Source of the DNA: an uncultured Lachnospiraceae bacterium
Lineage (GTDB): Bacteria > Bacillota > Clostridia > Lachnospirales > Lachnospiraceae
DNA length: 64,000 bases
Direction: 5' to 3'
Assembly: GCA_947589095.1 (NCBI GenBank)
Contig: CANQBX010000015.1
Span: forward strand, 1 to 64,000
Shown here: one piece after another, positions 38,778 through 47,539 of the stretch
Numbering within the stretch: position 1 is the first letter of the stretch
Layout: each line of letters starts with the position of its first letter
The notes under the pieces: model-generated
What the model was told of the DNA's origin: nothing
What the model saw: the letters and a program-made list of their open reading frames with translations, nothing else
Database searches by the model: none
Position numbers and translations under genes: made by a program

Positions 38778-38806
38778 TTGCAATTCCCCATGCGCGGGTG
38801 TATACT
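38778..38806 (+). promoter_or_regulatory. Promoter of the amino-sugar gene block
   Basis: TTGCAA, 17 bases, TATACT, 50 bases upstream of the murK-like gene. Confidence 0.7.
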
Positions 38807-38857
38807 GAAACTGCAGGCAGTGTGTGTTTCGGAGGAAAGAGAGGAATCAGCGGCGGT

Positions 38858-39769
38858 ATGAAGTATCTGATCGGCATCGACGGCGGCGGAACCGCGACGA
38901 AGATCTGCGTAGCGGATCCGGACGGCGTCATCCATGGACATCACACGGCGGGACCTCTGAATATCAACGGGCAGAGCAGAGAGGAATTTCGACGGACCAT
39001 CGGGGAGATCCTGACGCTTCCGGCCCGGATGGGTCTGAAGCCCGGTGACTGCGCGGCGATCGGAATCGGAGCGGCCGGGATCAGCAATCCCCGGACCCGG
39101 GAGGTTCTTGAGGAGGCCTTCCGCGACAGCGGATACAGCGCGCCGGTATATGTGTACAGCGATGGGGAGACAGCCCTGGCGGCTGTATTTCCGGAATGCC
39201 ACGGCATCATACTGATCGCGGGTACCGGCTCCATCTGCTATGGACGCAGGGAGGACGGGACTGTGATCCGCAGCGGCGGCTACGGTCATCTGATCGACGA
39301 CGGCGGGAGCGCTTACGATATCGCGCGGCGGATGCTGGCGGCGGTGGTGCAGGCGGAGGACGGGCGCGGCGGCGCGACAGTCCTTAAAGAACTGGTTTAC
39401 GACCGACTGGGTATCTCCGGGGTTTCGGAGCTGGTGGGCTATGTGTACGCGCCGGAGCGCAGGAAGGGAGATCTGGCGGCGCTGGCCGTTCTTCTTGGCC
39501 GGGCGGTTGCTATGGGCGACCGGACGGCGATGGAGATCGAAGACGCCTGCGCGGACGAGCTGTGCGCGCTGATCCGGCCGGTGCTGGGAAAGCTGCCGGA
39601 GGAGAAGAATATCGCGATCGGCGGCAGCGTCCTGCTGAAGAATGAGCGGATCCAGAGGAAGGTCCGTGACCGGATTACGGCGATTAAGGACGACGCGTGG
39701 ATCCGGGCGGCGATGCGGGAAGCGTCGGAAGGCGCGGTGCGTCTGGCAATGCGGGAGCTGGGCCGCTGA
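38858..39769 (+). CDS. murK: BadF-type sugar kinase, MurNAc/GlcNAc kinase (MurK-like)
   Basis: A 303-residue ASKHA kinase of the BadF/BadG/BcrA/BcrD family. Phosphate-1 motif YLIGIDGGGTATKICVADPDG, AAIGIGAAGISNP, phosphate-2 ILIAGTGSICYG, and the adenosine motif IAIGGSVLLKN are visible. A Clostridium acetobutylicum relative (MurK) phosphorylates MurNAc and GlcNAc at C6. murQ, murR and nagZ in the same block support that role, since MurQ needs MurNAc-6-phosphate. The start at 38858 opens the conserved domain; the 34 upstream track residues cover the promoter. The gene symbol is inferred from family and context. Confidence 0.82.
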   Translation: MKYLIGIDGGGTATKICVADPDGVIHGHHTAGPLNINGQSREEFRRTIGEILTLPARMGLKPGDCAAIGIGAAGISNPRTREVLEEAFRDSGYSAPVYVYSDGETALAAVFPECHGIILIAGTGSICYGRREDGTVIRSGGYGHLIDDGGSAYDIARRMLAAVVQAEDGRGGATVLKELVYDRLGISGVSELVGYVYAPERRKGDLAALAVLLGRAVAMGDRTAMEIEDACADELCALIRPVLGKLPEEKNIAIGGSVLLKNERIQRKVRDRITAIKDDAWIRAAMREASEGAVRLAMRELGR

Positions 39770-39790
39770 CGCAGAGCGGCAGACAGGGAG

Positions 39791-39965
39791 ACGCGGGGAA
39801 GGACGGCGCAGGCCGGCGGCCGGAAAGCGGGGAAGGACGGCGCAGAGCGGCGGCCGGAGAGACGTGCGGAGGGACTGTGCAGGCCGGCGGCCGGAGAGAG
39901 CGCGGAAGGACGGCGCAGAGCGGCGGCCGGAGAGAGCGCGAAGGACTGTGCAGGCCGGCGGACGA
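39791..39965. repeat. Tandem ~36-bp array between the two kinase genes
   Basis: Five contiguous units of 34-37 bases, consensus near gcGGAAGGACGGCGCAGGCC then GGCGGCCGGAGAGA, with no spacers. The GGAC(G/T)G anchor recurs at 39801, 39835, 39872, 39908 and 39943. It fills the gap between murK and the ROK kinase. The spacing varies, as expected outside a reading frame. Confidence 0.85.
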
Positions 39966-40020
39966 TGCGGCGCGTGGACGGCCGGAGAGCAGGCCGCCGC
40001 GGGAATGGAAGGAGATGGGT

Positions 40021-40890
40021 ATGGCGGAGGAGAAACGGTATCTGACGATGGATATCGGCGGAACATTTATCAAATACAGCGTTCTGGACGGCCGGTACCG
40101 GGAGCTGGAGGAGGGGAGCCGGCGGACAGAGCGGGAGCCGGAGAAATTCCTCGCCCAGCTTCTGGAGATCATCGGGCGGTATAAAGAACAGGTCAGCGGC
40201 ATAGCCGCGTGCATCGGAGGCTTCATTGATCCCGCGACGGGCAGGAATACCGACTTCAGCGTCGGAAGGAATTTCGTGGCCTATAACCTGAAGGAAGAGT
40301 TCGCGAAGGCGTCCGGACTGCCGGTGGTCCTGGAGAATGACAGCAACAGCGCGGCTTTGGGAGAGCTGGTGGCCGGCGCCGGAAGAGGCATGAACAGCCT
40401 GGGCATGATCACGGTCGGAACCGGCATCGGGGGCGCGCTGATCATTGACCGGAAGCTGGTGCGCGGCAGCCATTTCAAGGCGGGCGAGGCAGGCTTTTTC
40501 CGTCTGGGAACCGGTACGGACGCCGCGCCGTCGGAGTACGCGGCGGCCACTTCGAGGCTGGTGAAGAAGGTATCGGCGGCTGTGGGAGAGACTGTGGACG
40601 GCTATTATATTTTCGGGCATCTGGACGATCCCGGAGTGGGCGCGATCTATCGCGACTGGCTGGCGAAGCTGGCAGTGGTCGTCGGCAACATGGCGGTTCT
40701 CATGGACCCGGAGGCAGTCCTGATCGGAGGAGGGATCTGCAGACAGGAGCGGTTTATCCGGGATCTGCGGGAGAAGGTCTATTCCATGTATGAGCATTTG
40801 GAGGAATATACGCAGATCCGTGCCTGCGAGACCGGCAATCTGGCGGGGCGCATCGGCGCGCTGTCGCTGCTGCTGGGCGAGACGGAGTAG
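40021..40890 (+). CDS. ROK-family sugar kinase, BglK-like (no zinc motif)
   Basis: A 289-residue ROK kinase. LTMDIGGTFIKYSVLDGRYREL is the ATP motif, ENDSNSAALGE carries the catalytic Asp, and TVGTGIGGALIIDRKLVRGSHFKAGEAGF follows. The CxCGxxGCxE zinc motif of glucokinases is absent; this and RGSHFKAGE resemble the Klebsiella beta-glucoside kinase BglK, which phosphorylates beta-disaccharides. The adjacent GH4 6-phospho-glycosidase would use such a product. Other monosaccharides (GlcNAc, ManNAc) remain possible. The start is the ATG after AAGGAG; the track extension translates the tandem array. Confidence 0.85.
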   Translation: MAEEKRYLTMDIGGTFIKYSVLDGRYRELEEGSRRTEREPEKFLAQLLEIIGRYKEQVSGIAACIGGFIDPATGRNTDFSVGRNFVAYNLKEEFAKASGLPVVLENDSNSAALGELVAGAGRGMNSLGMITVGTGIGGALIIDRKLVRGSHFKAGEAGFFRLGTGTDAAPSEYAAATSRLVKKVSAAVGETVDGYYIFGHLDDPGVGAIYRDWLAKLAVVVGNMAVLMDPEAVLIGGGICRQERFIRDLREKVYSMYEHLEEYTQIRACETGNLAGRIGALSLLLGETE

Positions 40891-40977
40891 AAACGGGCGA
40901 AGCAGAAACGGGCGATACGGAGAGAGACAGAACGTATCGGCGCAGCCCTTATAAGATAAGGAGGCAGAGTACATATT

Positions 40978-42300
40978 ATGGCAGAAGGAATCAAGATCGC
41001 AACGATCGGCGGAGGCTCCAGCTACACGCCGGAGCTGGTGGAGGGATTTATCAAACGTTACGATGAGCTTCCCGTGCGGGAGCTGTGGCTGGTGGATATC
41101 CCGGAGGGACAGGAGAAGCTGAATATCATCACGGCTCTGGCGAAGCGCATGGTGGAGAAGGCCGGAGTCCCCATGGAGATCCACGCGACTCTGAACCGCC
41201 GCGAAGCGATCGAGGGCGCGGCTTTTGTCACCACCCAGCTGCGTGTAGGCCAGCTGGAGGCCCGGATCAAGGATGAGAGGATCCCGTTTGCCCACGGCCT
41301 TTACGGGCAGGAGACCAACGGGGCCGGCGGCCTGTTCAAAGGCCTCCGGACGATCCCCGTGATTATGGACATCTGTAAGGATATCGAAGAGCTGAGCCCG
41401 GGCGCGTGGCTGATCAATTTTACGAACCCGGCGGGCATGGTGACGGAAGCGATCCGGCGCTACGCCCATTTTGAACGGATCATCGGCTTGTGCAACGTGC
41501 CCATCGGCATGCACAAAGCCATCGCCGAGAAGCTCGGACGTCCCATGGAAGAGGTGGACGTGACCTTCGGCGGCCTGAACCATATGGTCTACGCCACCAG
41601 CGTGAAGGTGGACGGCAAAGAGGTGATCGGCGACGTCTTAAAGCAGTGGACGGACCAGAGCGTGAATAACATCGCCAAGTTCCCGTGGAACACCGATTTT
41701 CTGGAGGCGCTGGGAGTGCTTCCCTGCTCCTATCACCGCTATTACTATATGACGAAGGAGTATGTGGAGAAGGAATTCGAGAAATACCGTGAACACAATG
41801 TCCGGGCCGAGCAGGTGAAGAAGCTGGAGACGGAACTCTTTGAGCTTTACAAGGATCCGGATCTCTGCGAGAAGCCCAAGCTTTTAGAGCGGCGGGGCGG
41901 GGCTTACTACAGCGACGCAGCCTGCAATCTGATCTCATCGATCTACAATGACAAGCATGATATCCAGGTGGTCAACACGGTGAACCACGGCGCCATCGAC
42001 AACTTTGCGGACGACGAGGTGGTGGAGGTCAGCTGCGTGATCACGAAGGACGGACCGAAGCCGGTGCGTGTAGGAGCGCTTCCCAAGGCGGTCAACGGCC
42101 TGGTCCAGCAGATCAAGTCCTTTGAGATCACCGGCGGCCACGCAGCCGTGACCGGCGATCGGAAGGAAGCGCTTCTCGCCCTGATGATCAATCCGCTGGT
42201 CATGTCGCAGACGGCGGCTGTGGCGGTTCTGGATGAGCTTCTGGAGGCACATAAGGAGTATCTGCCGCAGTTCTTTAAGGATGAGAATAAGGACGCGTAA
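40978..42300 (+). CDS. GH4 6-phospho-beta-glucosidase-type glycosidase
   Basis: A 440-residue GH4 enzyme, which uses NAD+ and a divalent metal to cleave glycosides through oxidation at C3. The Rossmann start IKIATIGGGSSYTPELVEGF, the metal-site cysteine in LCNVPIGM near 172 and GLNHMVY are clear. CNVP is the signature of 6-phospho-beta-glucosidases, against CDMP in phospho-alpha-glucosidases. No PTS is present, so the substrate must be phosphorylated inside the cell, probably by the ROK kinase 87 bases upstream. In this block a GlcNAc-containing phosphodisaccharide is conceivable but would be new for GH4. Confidence 0.9.
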   Translation: MAEGIKIATIGGGSSYTPELVEGFIKRYDELPVRELWLVDIPEGQEKLNIITALAKRMVEKAGVPMEIHATLNRREAIEGAAFVTTQLRVGQLEARIKDERIPFAHGLYGQETNGAGGLFKGLRTIPVIMDICKDIEELSPGAWLINFTNPAGMVTEAIRRYAHFERIIGLCNVPIGMHKAIAEKLGRPMEEVDVTFGGLNHMVYATSVKVDGKEVIGDVLKQWTDQSVNNIAKFPWNTDFLEALGVLPCSYHRYYYMTKEYVEKEFEKYREHNVRAEQVKKLETELFELYKDPDLCEKPKLLERRGGAYYSDAACNLISSIYNDKHDIQVVNTVNHGAIDNFADDEVVEVSCVITKDGPKPVRVGALPKAVNGLVQQIKSFEITGGHAAVTGDRKEALLALMINPLVMSQTAAVAVLDELLEAHKEYLPQFFKDENKDA

Positions 42301-42491
42301 ATGGAACGGATCCGGTTCGCGGCCGGCTTTGCGCCGGTCCGCGGCCGGGGCGTTTCCGGGGAGCCCCTCTCTTTGCATTCTGCCCAAATGCGGGATTTGC
42401 GGCCCGCTGCGGGTTCTCTGCTTTCGGAATATTCAAATTTACATCCGATGATTCCGTCTGTTGAAGTAAAATTGGCAAATATCACAATTAT

Positions 42492-42534
42492 TTGTCTAAA
42501 TTGTATTGACAAGCAGTGAAAATAGTACTATACT
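42492..42534 (+). promoter_or_regulatory. Promoter with dyad upstream of the ABC importer
   Basis: TTGACA (42506-42511), 17 bases, TATACT (42529-42534). TTGTC and GACAA (42492-42512) form an inverted repeat overlapping the -35, a candidate operator for the RpiR/MurR regulator. The 42301-42490 stretch holds no gene that I trust. Confidence 0.65.
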
Positions 42535-42639
42535 GAAAACACGAAACAAAGTTCCGGGTCGAATTATGGCTATCGAAAATGATTTTCGGAACGGTTTCAA
42601 TCCTGTAGGAAATGTAAGAAAAAGAAGGAGGAAAGTAGT

Positions 42640-44304
42640 ATGAAAAAGAACTTATTGAAGGTTCCGGCGATTGCACTGGCAGTCTCCATGGTTCTTGGCC
42701 TCGCAGCCTGCGGTGGCGGCGGTGGCGGCACCACCGGCACGACCGCGGCATCCACCACGGCGGCCACGACCCAGGCAGCAGCCGCGGAGACCGAAGCTCC
42801 GGCAGCGGCAGAGACCGAAGCTCCGGCAGAGGCGGCGGGAGATCCGATCCACATCAGCATGTTCTACGCCGACAACCCCACGCTTCCGTGGATGGACAGC
42901 TGGCTGGCGGTTCAGGAAGTCCAGAAGGTATGTAATGTAGAACTGGAAGTCGAGGCGCTTCCCAGCGGCTCCGACTTCAACACCAAGTGCTCTCTGGTTC
43001 TGAACACCGGCGAGAACTGCCCGGATGTGATCCTTTACAGGGACACCAGCAGCGCGGAGTATTCTTCCCTGGCCATGAACGGCGCCATCGTTCCGATCAG
43101 CGATTACGCGGACTGGACGCCGGAGTTCAACGCCAGAGTTCAGGAATTCGGCCTGCAGGATGCGGTAGATGCGAAGAAGCTTCTGGACGGCAAGCGCTAC
43201 TATATGCCTCGTCTGTATGACAAGCCCTTCTATGACGGCGGACTTATCATGAGACAGGATTATCTGGAGGAGAAGGGATTTGACGATCCGAAGACCTTTG
43301 ACGATCTGTATGAGATCCTGAAGGCTTACAAGGAAGATTATCCGGATTCCTATCCGCTTACCACCCTGGTAGCTCCGTATGTTACATACCGTATGACGAT
43401 GCCGTCCTGGGGCATCCGTTTCGGCAAGAGCAACGCCGGCGGCGGCGGCGCCCTGAGCTGGGATTATGACAAGCAGGAGTGGTTCCCGGCAGCGATCAGC
43501 GACCAGGCCCGTGATTTCCTCGGCTACTTCCACAAGCTGTATGCGGAAGGCCTTCTGGATCCCGAGATGGCGGCTACGATCCCGGACGACGTATGGTCCG
43601 GCAAGCTGGCTGACGGCCGTGCGATGGCTACCTATGCATACTACGATCAGATCGGCGGCGTAGAGGCTGCCAGCGATATCGAAGGCTTCAAGCTGCAGAT
43701 GTATCCTCCGCTGGAGGGCCCGGCAGGCGCGCATCATCAGCAGAAGGCCAGCGTGGATGTCGGCATCATGTTCCCGGCTTCCACCGCAAAGCGCGACGAC
43801 TTCGAGCAGGTTGTCCGTGCGATTGATAAGATGTTCTACTCCGAGGAGTGCTCCACGATCTGGTGCATCGGCGTTGAGGGCGTTACCTACACGATGGACG
43901 GCGACAAGATCGTTTACAACGACGATATCCTGAACGCTCCGGAAGGCATCTACAAGTACATGCAGCTCGAGTATGGCTGCGGCGCCGACCCGACCCAGCA
44001 CATCTGGATCAATGAGCGCGAGATGACTAAGTACGATGAGAACTACGCGGAGATCAACGCGAAGGTTGCGGCTATGGACGACGCGATCCAGGAGATCCCG
44101 CCGGCACCGATCTTCGACGACTTCACCGCTGAGGACGCCGCGACGATCACGACGCCTCTGGCCGACGCCATCGAAGTCTGGATCGACGCGTTTGTAACCG
44201 GCACGAAGAGCCTTGATACGGATTGGGACGCTTATGTAGCAGAGCTTAAGAATCTCCAGATCGAGGAACTGTGCCAGATGTACAACGACAACATGGTGAA
44301 GTAA
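42640..44304 (+). CDS. Sugar ABC transporter substrate-binding lipoprotein
   Basis: A 554-residue extracellular binding protein. Lipoprotein signal with lipobox LGLAAC (Cys at about 24), then a Gly/Thr/Ala/Glu-rich tether (about 25-65), then the type 1 solute-binding fold of the LplA-like group. It delivers sugar to the two permeases downstream. A very good AAGAAGGAGG ribosome site, its own promoter, and a hairpin plus terminator before the permeases suggest that it is made in excess over them, as is usual. The ATPase is not in the cluster; a shared MsmX-like one is likely. The substrate is unknown; context suggests murein amino sugars. Confidence 0.92.
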   Translation: MKKNLLKVPAIALAVSMVLGLAACGGGGGGTTGTTAASTTAATTQAAAAETEAPAAAETEAPAEAAGDPIHISMFYADNPTLPWMDSWLAVQEVQKVCNVELEVEALPSGSDFNTKCSLVLNTGENCPDVILYRDTSSAEYSSLAMNGAIVPISDYADWTPEFNARVQEFGLQDAVDAKKLLDGKRYYMPRLYDKPFYDGGLIMRQDYLEEKGFDDPKTFDDLYEILKAYKEDYPDSYPLTTLVAPYVTYRMTMPSWGIRFGKSNAGGGGALSWDYDKQEWFPAAISDQARDFLGYFHKLYAEGLLDPEMAATIPDDVWSGKLADGRAMATYAYYDQIGGVEAASDIEGFKLQMYPPLEGPAGAHHQQKASVDVGIMFPASTAKRDDFEQVVRAIDKMFYSEECSTIWCIGVEGVTYTMDGDKIVYNDDILNAPEGIYKYMQLEYGCGADPTQHIWINEREMTKYDENYAEINAKVAAMDDAIQEIPPAPIFDDFTAEDAATITTPLADAIEVWIDAFVTGTKSLDTDWDAYVAELKNLQIEELCQMYNDNMVK

Positions 44305-44345
44305 TTTCCACAGATCAATACTTGCGTATCTGTTAGAAGAGGATA

Positions 44346-44377
44346 CCGGGCTCTGCCGGCGATCCGGCGGAGCCCGG
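44346..44377 (+). terminator. Strong hairpin between binding protein and permeases
   Basis: CCGGGCTC-t-GCCGG-cgat-CCGGC-g-GAGCCCGG, a 13-bp stem with one mismatch. It probably protects the upstream mRNA end. Confidence 0.6.
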
Positions 44378-44390
44378 GAGGATAACAGCG

Positions 44391-44436
44391 ACGGGGTAGG
44401 GTTGTAAGACCGTTATGGCCCTGCCCCGTTTTTATT
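44391..44436 (+). terminator. Partial terminator between binding protein and permeases
   Basis: ACGGGGTAGGG pairs with CCCTGCCCCGT (one G-T) and runs into TTTTTATT. Since the permeases lack an obvious promoter, read-through is likely to set their lower level. Confidence 0.8.
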
Positions 44437-44579
44437 ACTGCGGTTTCCGGATGCGCGAAGGACGCCGGAGCGGCGCTTATGCGCTGCCGGAAGGGAATCG
44501 TTTCCATGAGCGGAAACCGGACAGAAATAAGGAAAGGCGGTTTCGGAACGCCTTCTGACAGAAAGAGAGGGGGAAGCGT

Positions 44580-45533
44580 ATGAAGAAAGAGAAGAAACCG
44601 GCCCTGACGCCGGAAGAGAGATCGCGGAGGATAAAGAAAGCGGTGATTTATTTCCGCCGTTACTGGGTGCTGTACGCGATGCTGGTCCTCCCGGTCGTTT
44701 ACTATATCATATTCAAATATATCCCGATGGTAGGGAACGTCCTGGCGTTCCGCCGCTACCGCCCCGGCAAGGGGGCGTTCGGTACGGACTGGACGCTTCG
44801 GTATTTTGAGAGATTTTTGAAAGATCCCATGTTCTGGCGGGCCCTGCGCAACACGATCGTGCTGTCCGTCATGAGTCTTGCGGTAAATTTCCCGATTCCG
44901 ATCATTTTCGCGATTCTGGTCAATGAACTGCGCGGCACTATTTTCAAGAAATTCGTTCAGACGATCTCCTACATGCCGCGTTTCATCTCTACCGTGGTCG
45001 TGATCGCAATTTTAAATGAACTGTTATCGCCCAGCTCCGGTCTTCTGAATAAGCTCCTCGGAGTTTTCGGCATCGCGCCGATCTATTTCATGAATGAGCC
45101 GCAGTGGTTTAGGCCGGTCTATATCCTTTCGGAGGCGTGGCAGTTCACCGGGTGGACGGCCATCATCTATCTGGCGGCCATTACCGGCATCAACCAGGAG
45201 CTTTACGAGGCGGCTGAGATCGACGGCGCTTCCCGCGGACAGCAGATGTGGTACATCACGCTGCCGTCTATCCTGCCGACCATCATGATCATGCTGATCA
45301 TGAATATCGGACATATCTTAAGCCTGGGCTTTGAGAAGGTGCTTCTGATGTATACGCCGGCCAACTCGGGGATCAGCGATATCCTGGATACCCTGGTCTA
45401 CCGGACCGGTCTTGCCAACCAGAACTATTCCTACGCGACGGCCATCGGCCTGTTCAGCGGCCTGGTAGGCCTCCTGCTGGTGACGGTAGCCAATACCACC
45501 AGCAAGAAGCTGACCGGTGAGAGCATCTACTAG
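44580..45533 (+). CDS. Sugar ABC transporter permease, LplB type
   Basis: A 317-residue inner-membrane permease with six membrane segments. The N-terminal RRYWVLYAMLVLPVVYYIIFKYIPMVGNVLAFRRYRPGKG is the LplB-type opening, and EAAEIDGASRGQQMWYITLPSILPT near 220 is the EAA loop that docks the ATPase. Pairs with the next gene. GAGAGGGGGAAGC precedes the ATG. Confidence 0.94.
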   Translation: MKKEKKPALTPEERSRRIKKAVIYFRRYWVLYAMLVLPVVYYIIFKYIPMVGNVLAFRRYRPGKGAFGTDWTLRYFERFLKDPMFWRALRNTIVLSVMSLAVNFPIPIIFAILVNELRGTIFKKFVQTISYMPRFISTVVVIAILNELLSPSSGLLNKLLGVFGIAPIYFMNEPQWFRPVYILSEAWQFTGWTAIIYLAAITGINQELYEAAEIDGASRGQQMWYITLPSILPTIMIMLIMNIGHILSLGFEKVLLMYTPANSGISDILDTLVYRTGLANQNYSYATAIGLFSGLVGLLLVTVANTTSKKLTGESIY

Positions 45534-45548
45534 AAGGGGGGGACGGAC

Positions 45549-46421
45549 ATGAAAAAGCGATATCATACATTGGAGAATTTCATCTATGACGCCATCGTGT
45601 ATCTGGTGATGATCTTTGTCGTGATCTGCTGCCTGGTTCCGTTCATGTATATGCTGGCGGCGTCTCTTTCCAGCCCGAAGGCCCTGGTCAGCAGCACGGT
45701 GCTTCTGTGGCCGAAGGAGCTGACCTTCGACGCGTACATCCGGATCTTCAATTATCCGAATTTCTTCCGCGCCTACGGCAATACGTTCATCTACGCGTTC
45801 GGCGGAACGGCCATCGCGTTGATCATGACGTGCCTGATGGCGTACCCGCTGTCCAAGGACTTCCTGTGGGGGGGAAAGATACTTACGAAGATGGTGGTAT
45901 TTACCATGTTTTTCGGCGGCGGCATGATCCCCAATTACCTGCTGATCAACAGCCTGCACATGGTAGGTACGCGGTGGGGTCTTCTGATCCCGTTCTGCAT
46001 CAATTCATTTAATCTGATCATTATGCTTAATTTCTTCCGGGGAATTCCGCATGAGCTGGAGGAGGTGGCGCTGATCGACGGCCTGGGATGGTTCGGGATC
46101 CTCAGAAGGATCGTCCTTCCGCTGTCCACGCCGGTGCTGGCTACCATCGGACTTTACTACGCGGTTTTCTTCTGGAACGACTGGTTCTACAGCCTTCTGT
46201 ATCTGAAAGGCGATCAGTATCCGGTCATGATGTTTCTGCGCAACATCGTCAACGGCACGATGGAATTGGGGGGAGCCAGCGGCGGCGCCGAGAAGACGAC
46301 CATGTCACTGTCGATCAAAGGGGCAGTCATTGTCACGTCAACGCTTCCAATTATCCTGGTCTATCCATTCCTTCAGCGCTTCTTTGTGAAGGGATTAACG
46401 CTGGGCGGCATCAAAGGCTAG
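45549..46421 (+). CDS. Carbohydrate ABC transporter permease, YtcP type
   Basis: A 290-residue second permease, six membrane segments, with the EAA loop EEVALIDGLGWFGILRRIVLPLSTPV near 180. AAGGGGGGGACGGAC precedes the ATG, 15 bases after the first permease. Ends FFVKGLTLGGIKG, typical of this group. Confidence 0.94.
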   Translation: MKKRYHTLENFIYDAIVYLVMIFVVICCLVPFMYMLAASLSSPKALVSSTVLLWPKELTFDAYIRIFNYPNFFRAYGNTFIYAFGGTAIALIMTCLMAYPLSKDFLWGGKILTKMVVFTMFFGGGMIPNYLLINSLHMVGTRWGLLIPFCINSFNLIIMLNFFRGIPHELEEVALIDGLGWFGILRRIVLPLSTPVLATIGLYYAVFFWNDWFYSLLYLKGDQYPVMMFLRNIVNGTMELGGASGGAEKTTMSLSIKGAVIVTSTLPIILVYPFLQRFFVKGLTLGGIKG

Positions 46422-46484
46422 AAGCGGTGGCGGCGTGAGAAAGAATGCGCCGAACAGCCGAAAACAACGAGAGGAAGTTGCCCT

Positions 46485-47426
46485 ATGGTATCCATTTCAT
46501 CTATTAATACAGAGCAGAGAAATCCTGCGACGCTTCAGATCGACCGGGCATGCTCCTATGAGATCGTCCGGCTGATGAACGCGGAGGATAAGAAGGTGGC
46601 GGAGGCAGTGGAGCATGAACTGCCGAAGATCGCCGCCGCGGTAGATGTGATCTACCGGAAATTAAAGGACGGAGGAAGACTGATCTACTGCGGCTGCGGC
46701 ACCTCGGGACGCCTGGGCGCGCTGGACGCGGCGGAATGTCCCCCCACTTTCGGGGTGAACGCCGGGATGGTGCAGGCGGTGCTGGCCGGCGGGCCCAGCG
46801 CCATGACCACAGCGGTGGAGGGCGCGGAGGACTGCTATGAAAGCGGCAGGAAGGATCTGGAGACCATCGGTTTCGGACCGGCGGATGTGCTGGTGGGAAT
46901 CGCCGCCAGCGGACGGACGCCTTATGTGCTTGGGGCTATGGACTACGCGAAGAGCGTGGGGGCTGACGTGATCGGCCTGACCTGCTGCCCCGGTTCGGAG
47001 ATCGATCAGGCCGCGGATATCGGTATCGCGCCGCTTCCGGGACCGGAGGTTGTCACCGGTTCCACCAGGCTGAAAAGCGGAACGGCCCAGAAGATGGTGC
47101 TGAATATGCTTTCGACCGCGACGATGATCCGGCTTGGCAAGGTCTACAGCAACCTGATGGTGGACGTCAACGCGACCAATGAGAAGCTGGTGGCGCGGGC
47201 GGTCTCCATCGTCCGTGCGGCTACGGGGGTCGGCACCGATGAGGCGCAGGCGGCTCTGGAAGCATCGGATTATTCGGCCAAGAAAGCCATCATCATGCTT
47301 CTGTGCGGGGTCGGCACAGAGGAAGCGGAGACGCTTCTTTCAAAGTCGGGAGGCAATGTTTCCGATGTGGTCCGCGCACAGGCAGGGGGAGAGGAAAAGG
47401 ACGCTTACGTTCGGTATATCAGATAA
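46485..47426 (+). CDS. murQ: N-acetylmuramic acid 6-phosphate etherase
   Basis: Cleaves the lactyl ether of MurNAc-6-phosphate, giving GlcNAc-6-phosphate and D-lactate, the key step of murein sugar reuse. The 313-residue SIS-domain protein shows the diagnostic family motif YCGCGTSGRLGALDAAECPPTFG, GIAASGRTPYV, and SGTAQKMVLNMLSTATMIRLGKVYSNLMVD. Its place right behind the importer permeases ties the transporter to murein amino sugars. A two-way terminator separates it from murR. Confidence 0.97.
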   Translation: MVSISSINTEQRNPATLQIDRACSYEIVRLMNAEDKKVAEAVEHELPKIAAAVDVIYRKLKDGGRLIYCGCGTSGRLGALDAAECPPTFGVNAGMVQAVLAGGPSAMTTAVEGAEDCYESGRKDLETIGFGPADVLVGIAASGRTPYVLGAMDYAKSVGADVIGLTCCPGSEIDQAADIGIAPLPGPEVVTGSTRLKSGTAQKMVLNMLSTATMIRLGKVYSNLMVDVNATNEKLVARAVSIVRAATGVGTDEAQAALEASDYSAKKAIIMLLCGVGTEEAETLLSKSGGNVSDVVRAQAGGEEKDAYVRYIR

Positions 47427-47437
47427 GAAAGCATCAG

Positions 47438-47492
47438 AAAAGGGCTGCGTCAGAACCCGGTTTTATGAGACCCTGTTCTGAGCGGCCCTTTT
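47438..47492. terminator. Bidirectional terminator between murQ and murR
   Basis: AAAAGGGC/GCCCTTTT with inner TCAGAAC/GTTCTGA pairs, flanked by A and T runs on both sides, serving the two convergent genes. Confidence 0.8.
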
Positions 47493-47539
47493 GCAGGACG
47501 CTGCTTTCGGAACGGCCGGCCGCGCCGCGGCCGCCGGAA

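Noticed and set aside
39791-39965. Possible CRISPR array because of the ~36-bp period
   Set aside because: Units are contiguous with no unique spacers, and no cas genes are present.
39439-41583. 714-residue minus-strand ORF across murK, ROK and GH4
   Set aside because: Spans three real plus-strand genes and the repeat array; composition is that of a shadow.
42301-42519. 72-residue ORF after the GH4 gene
   Set aside because: No homology, poor start context, and it runs through the promoter of the binding-protein gene.
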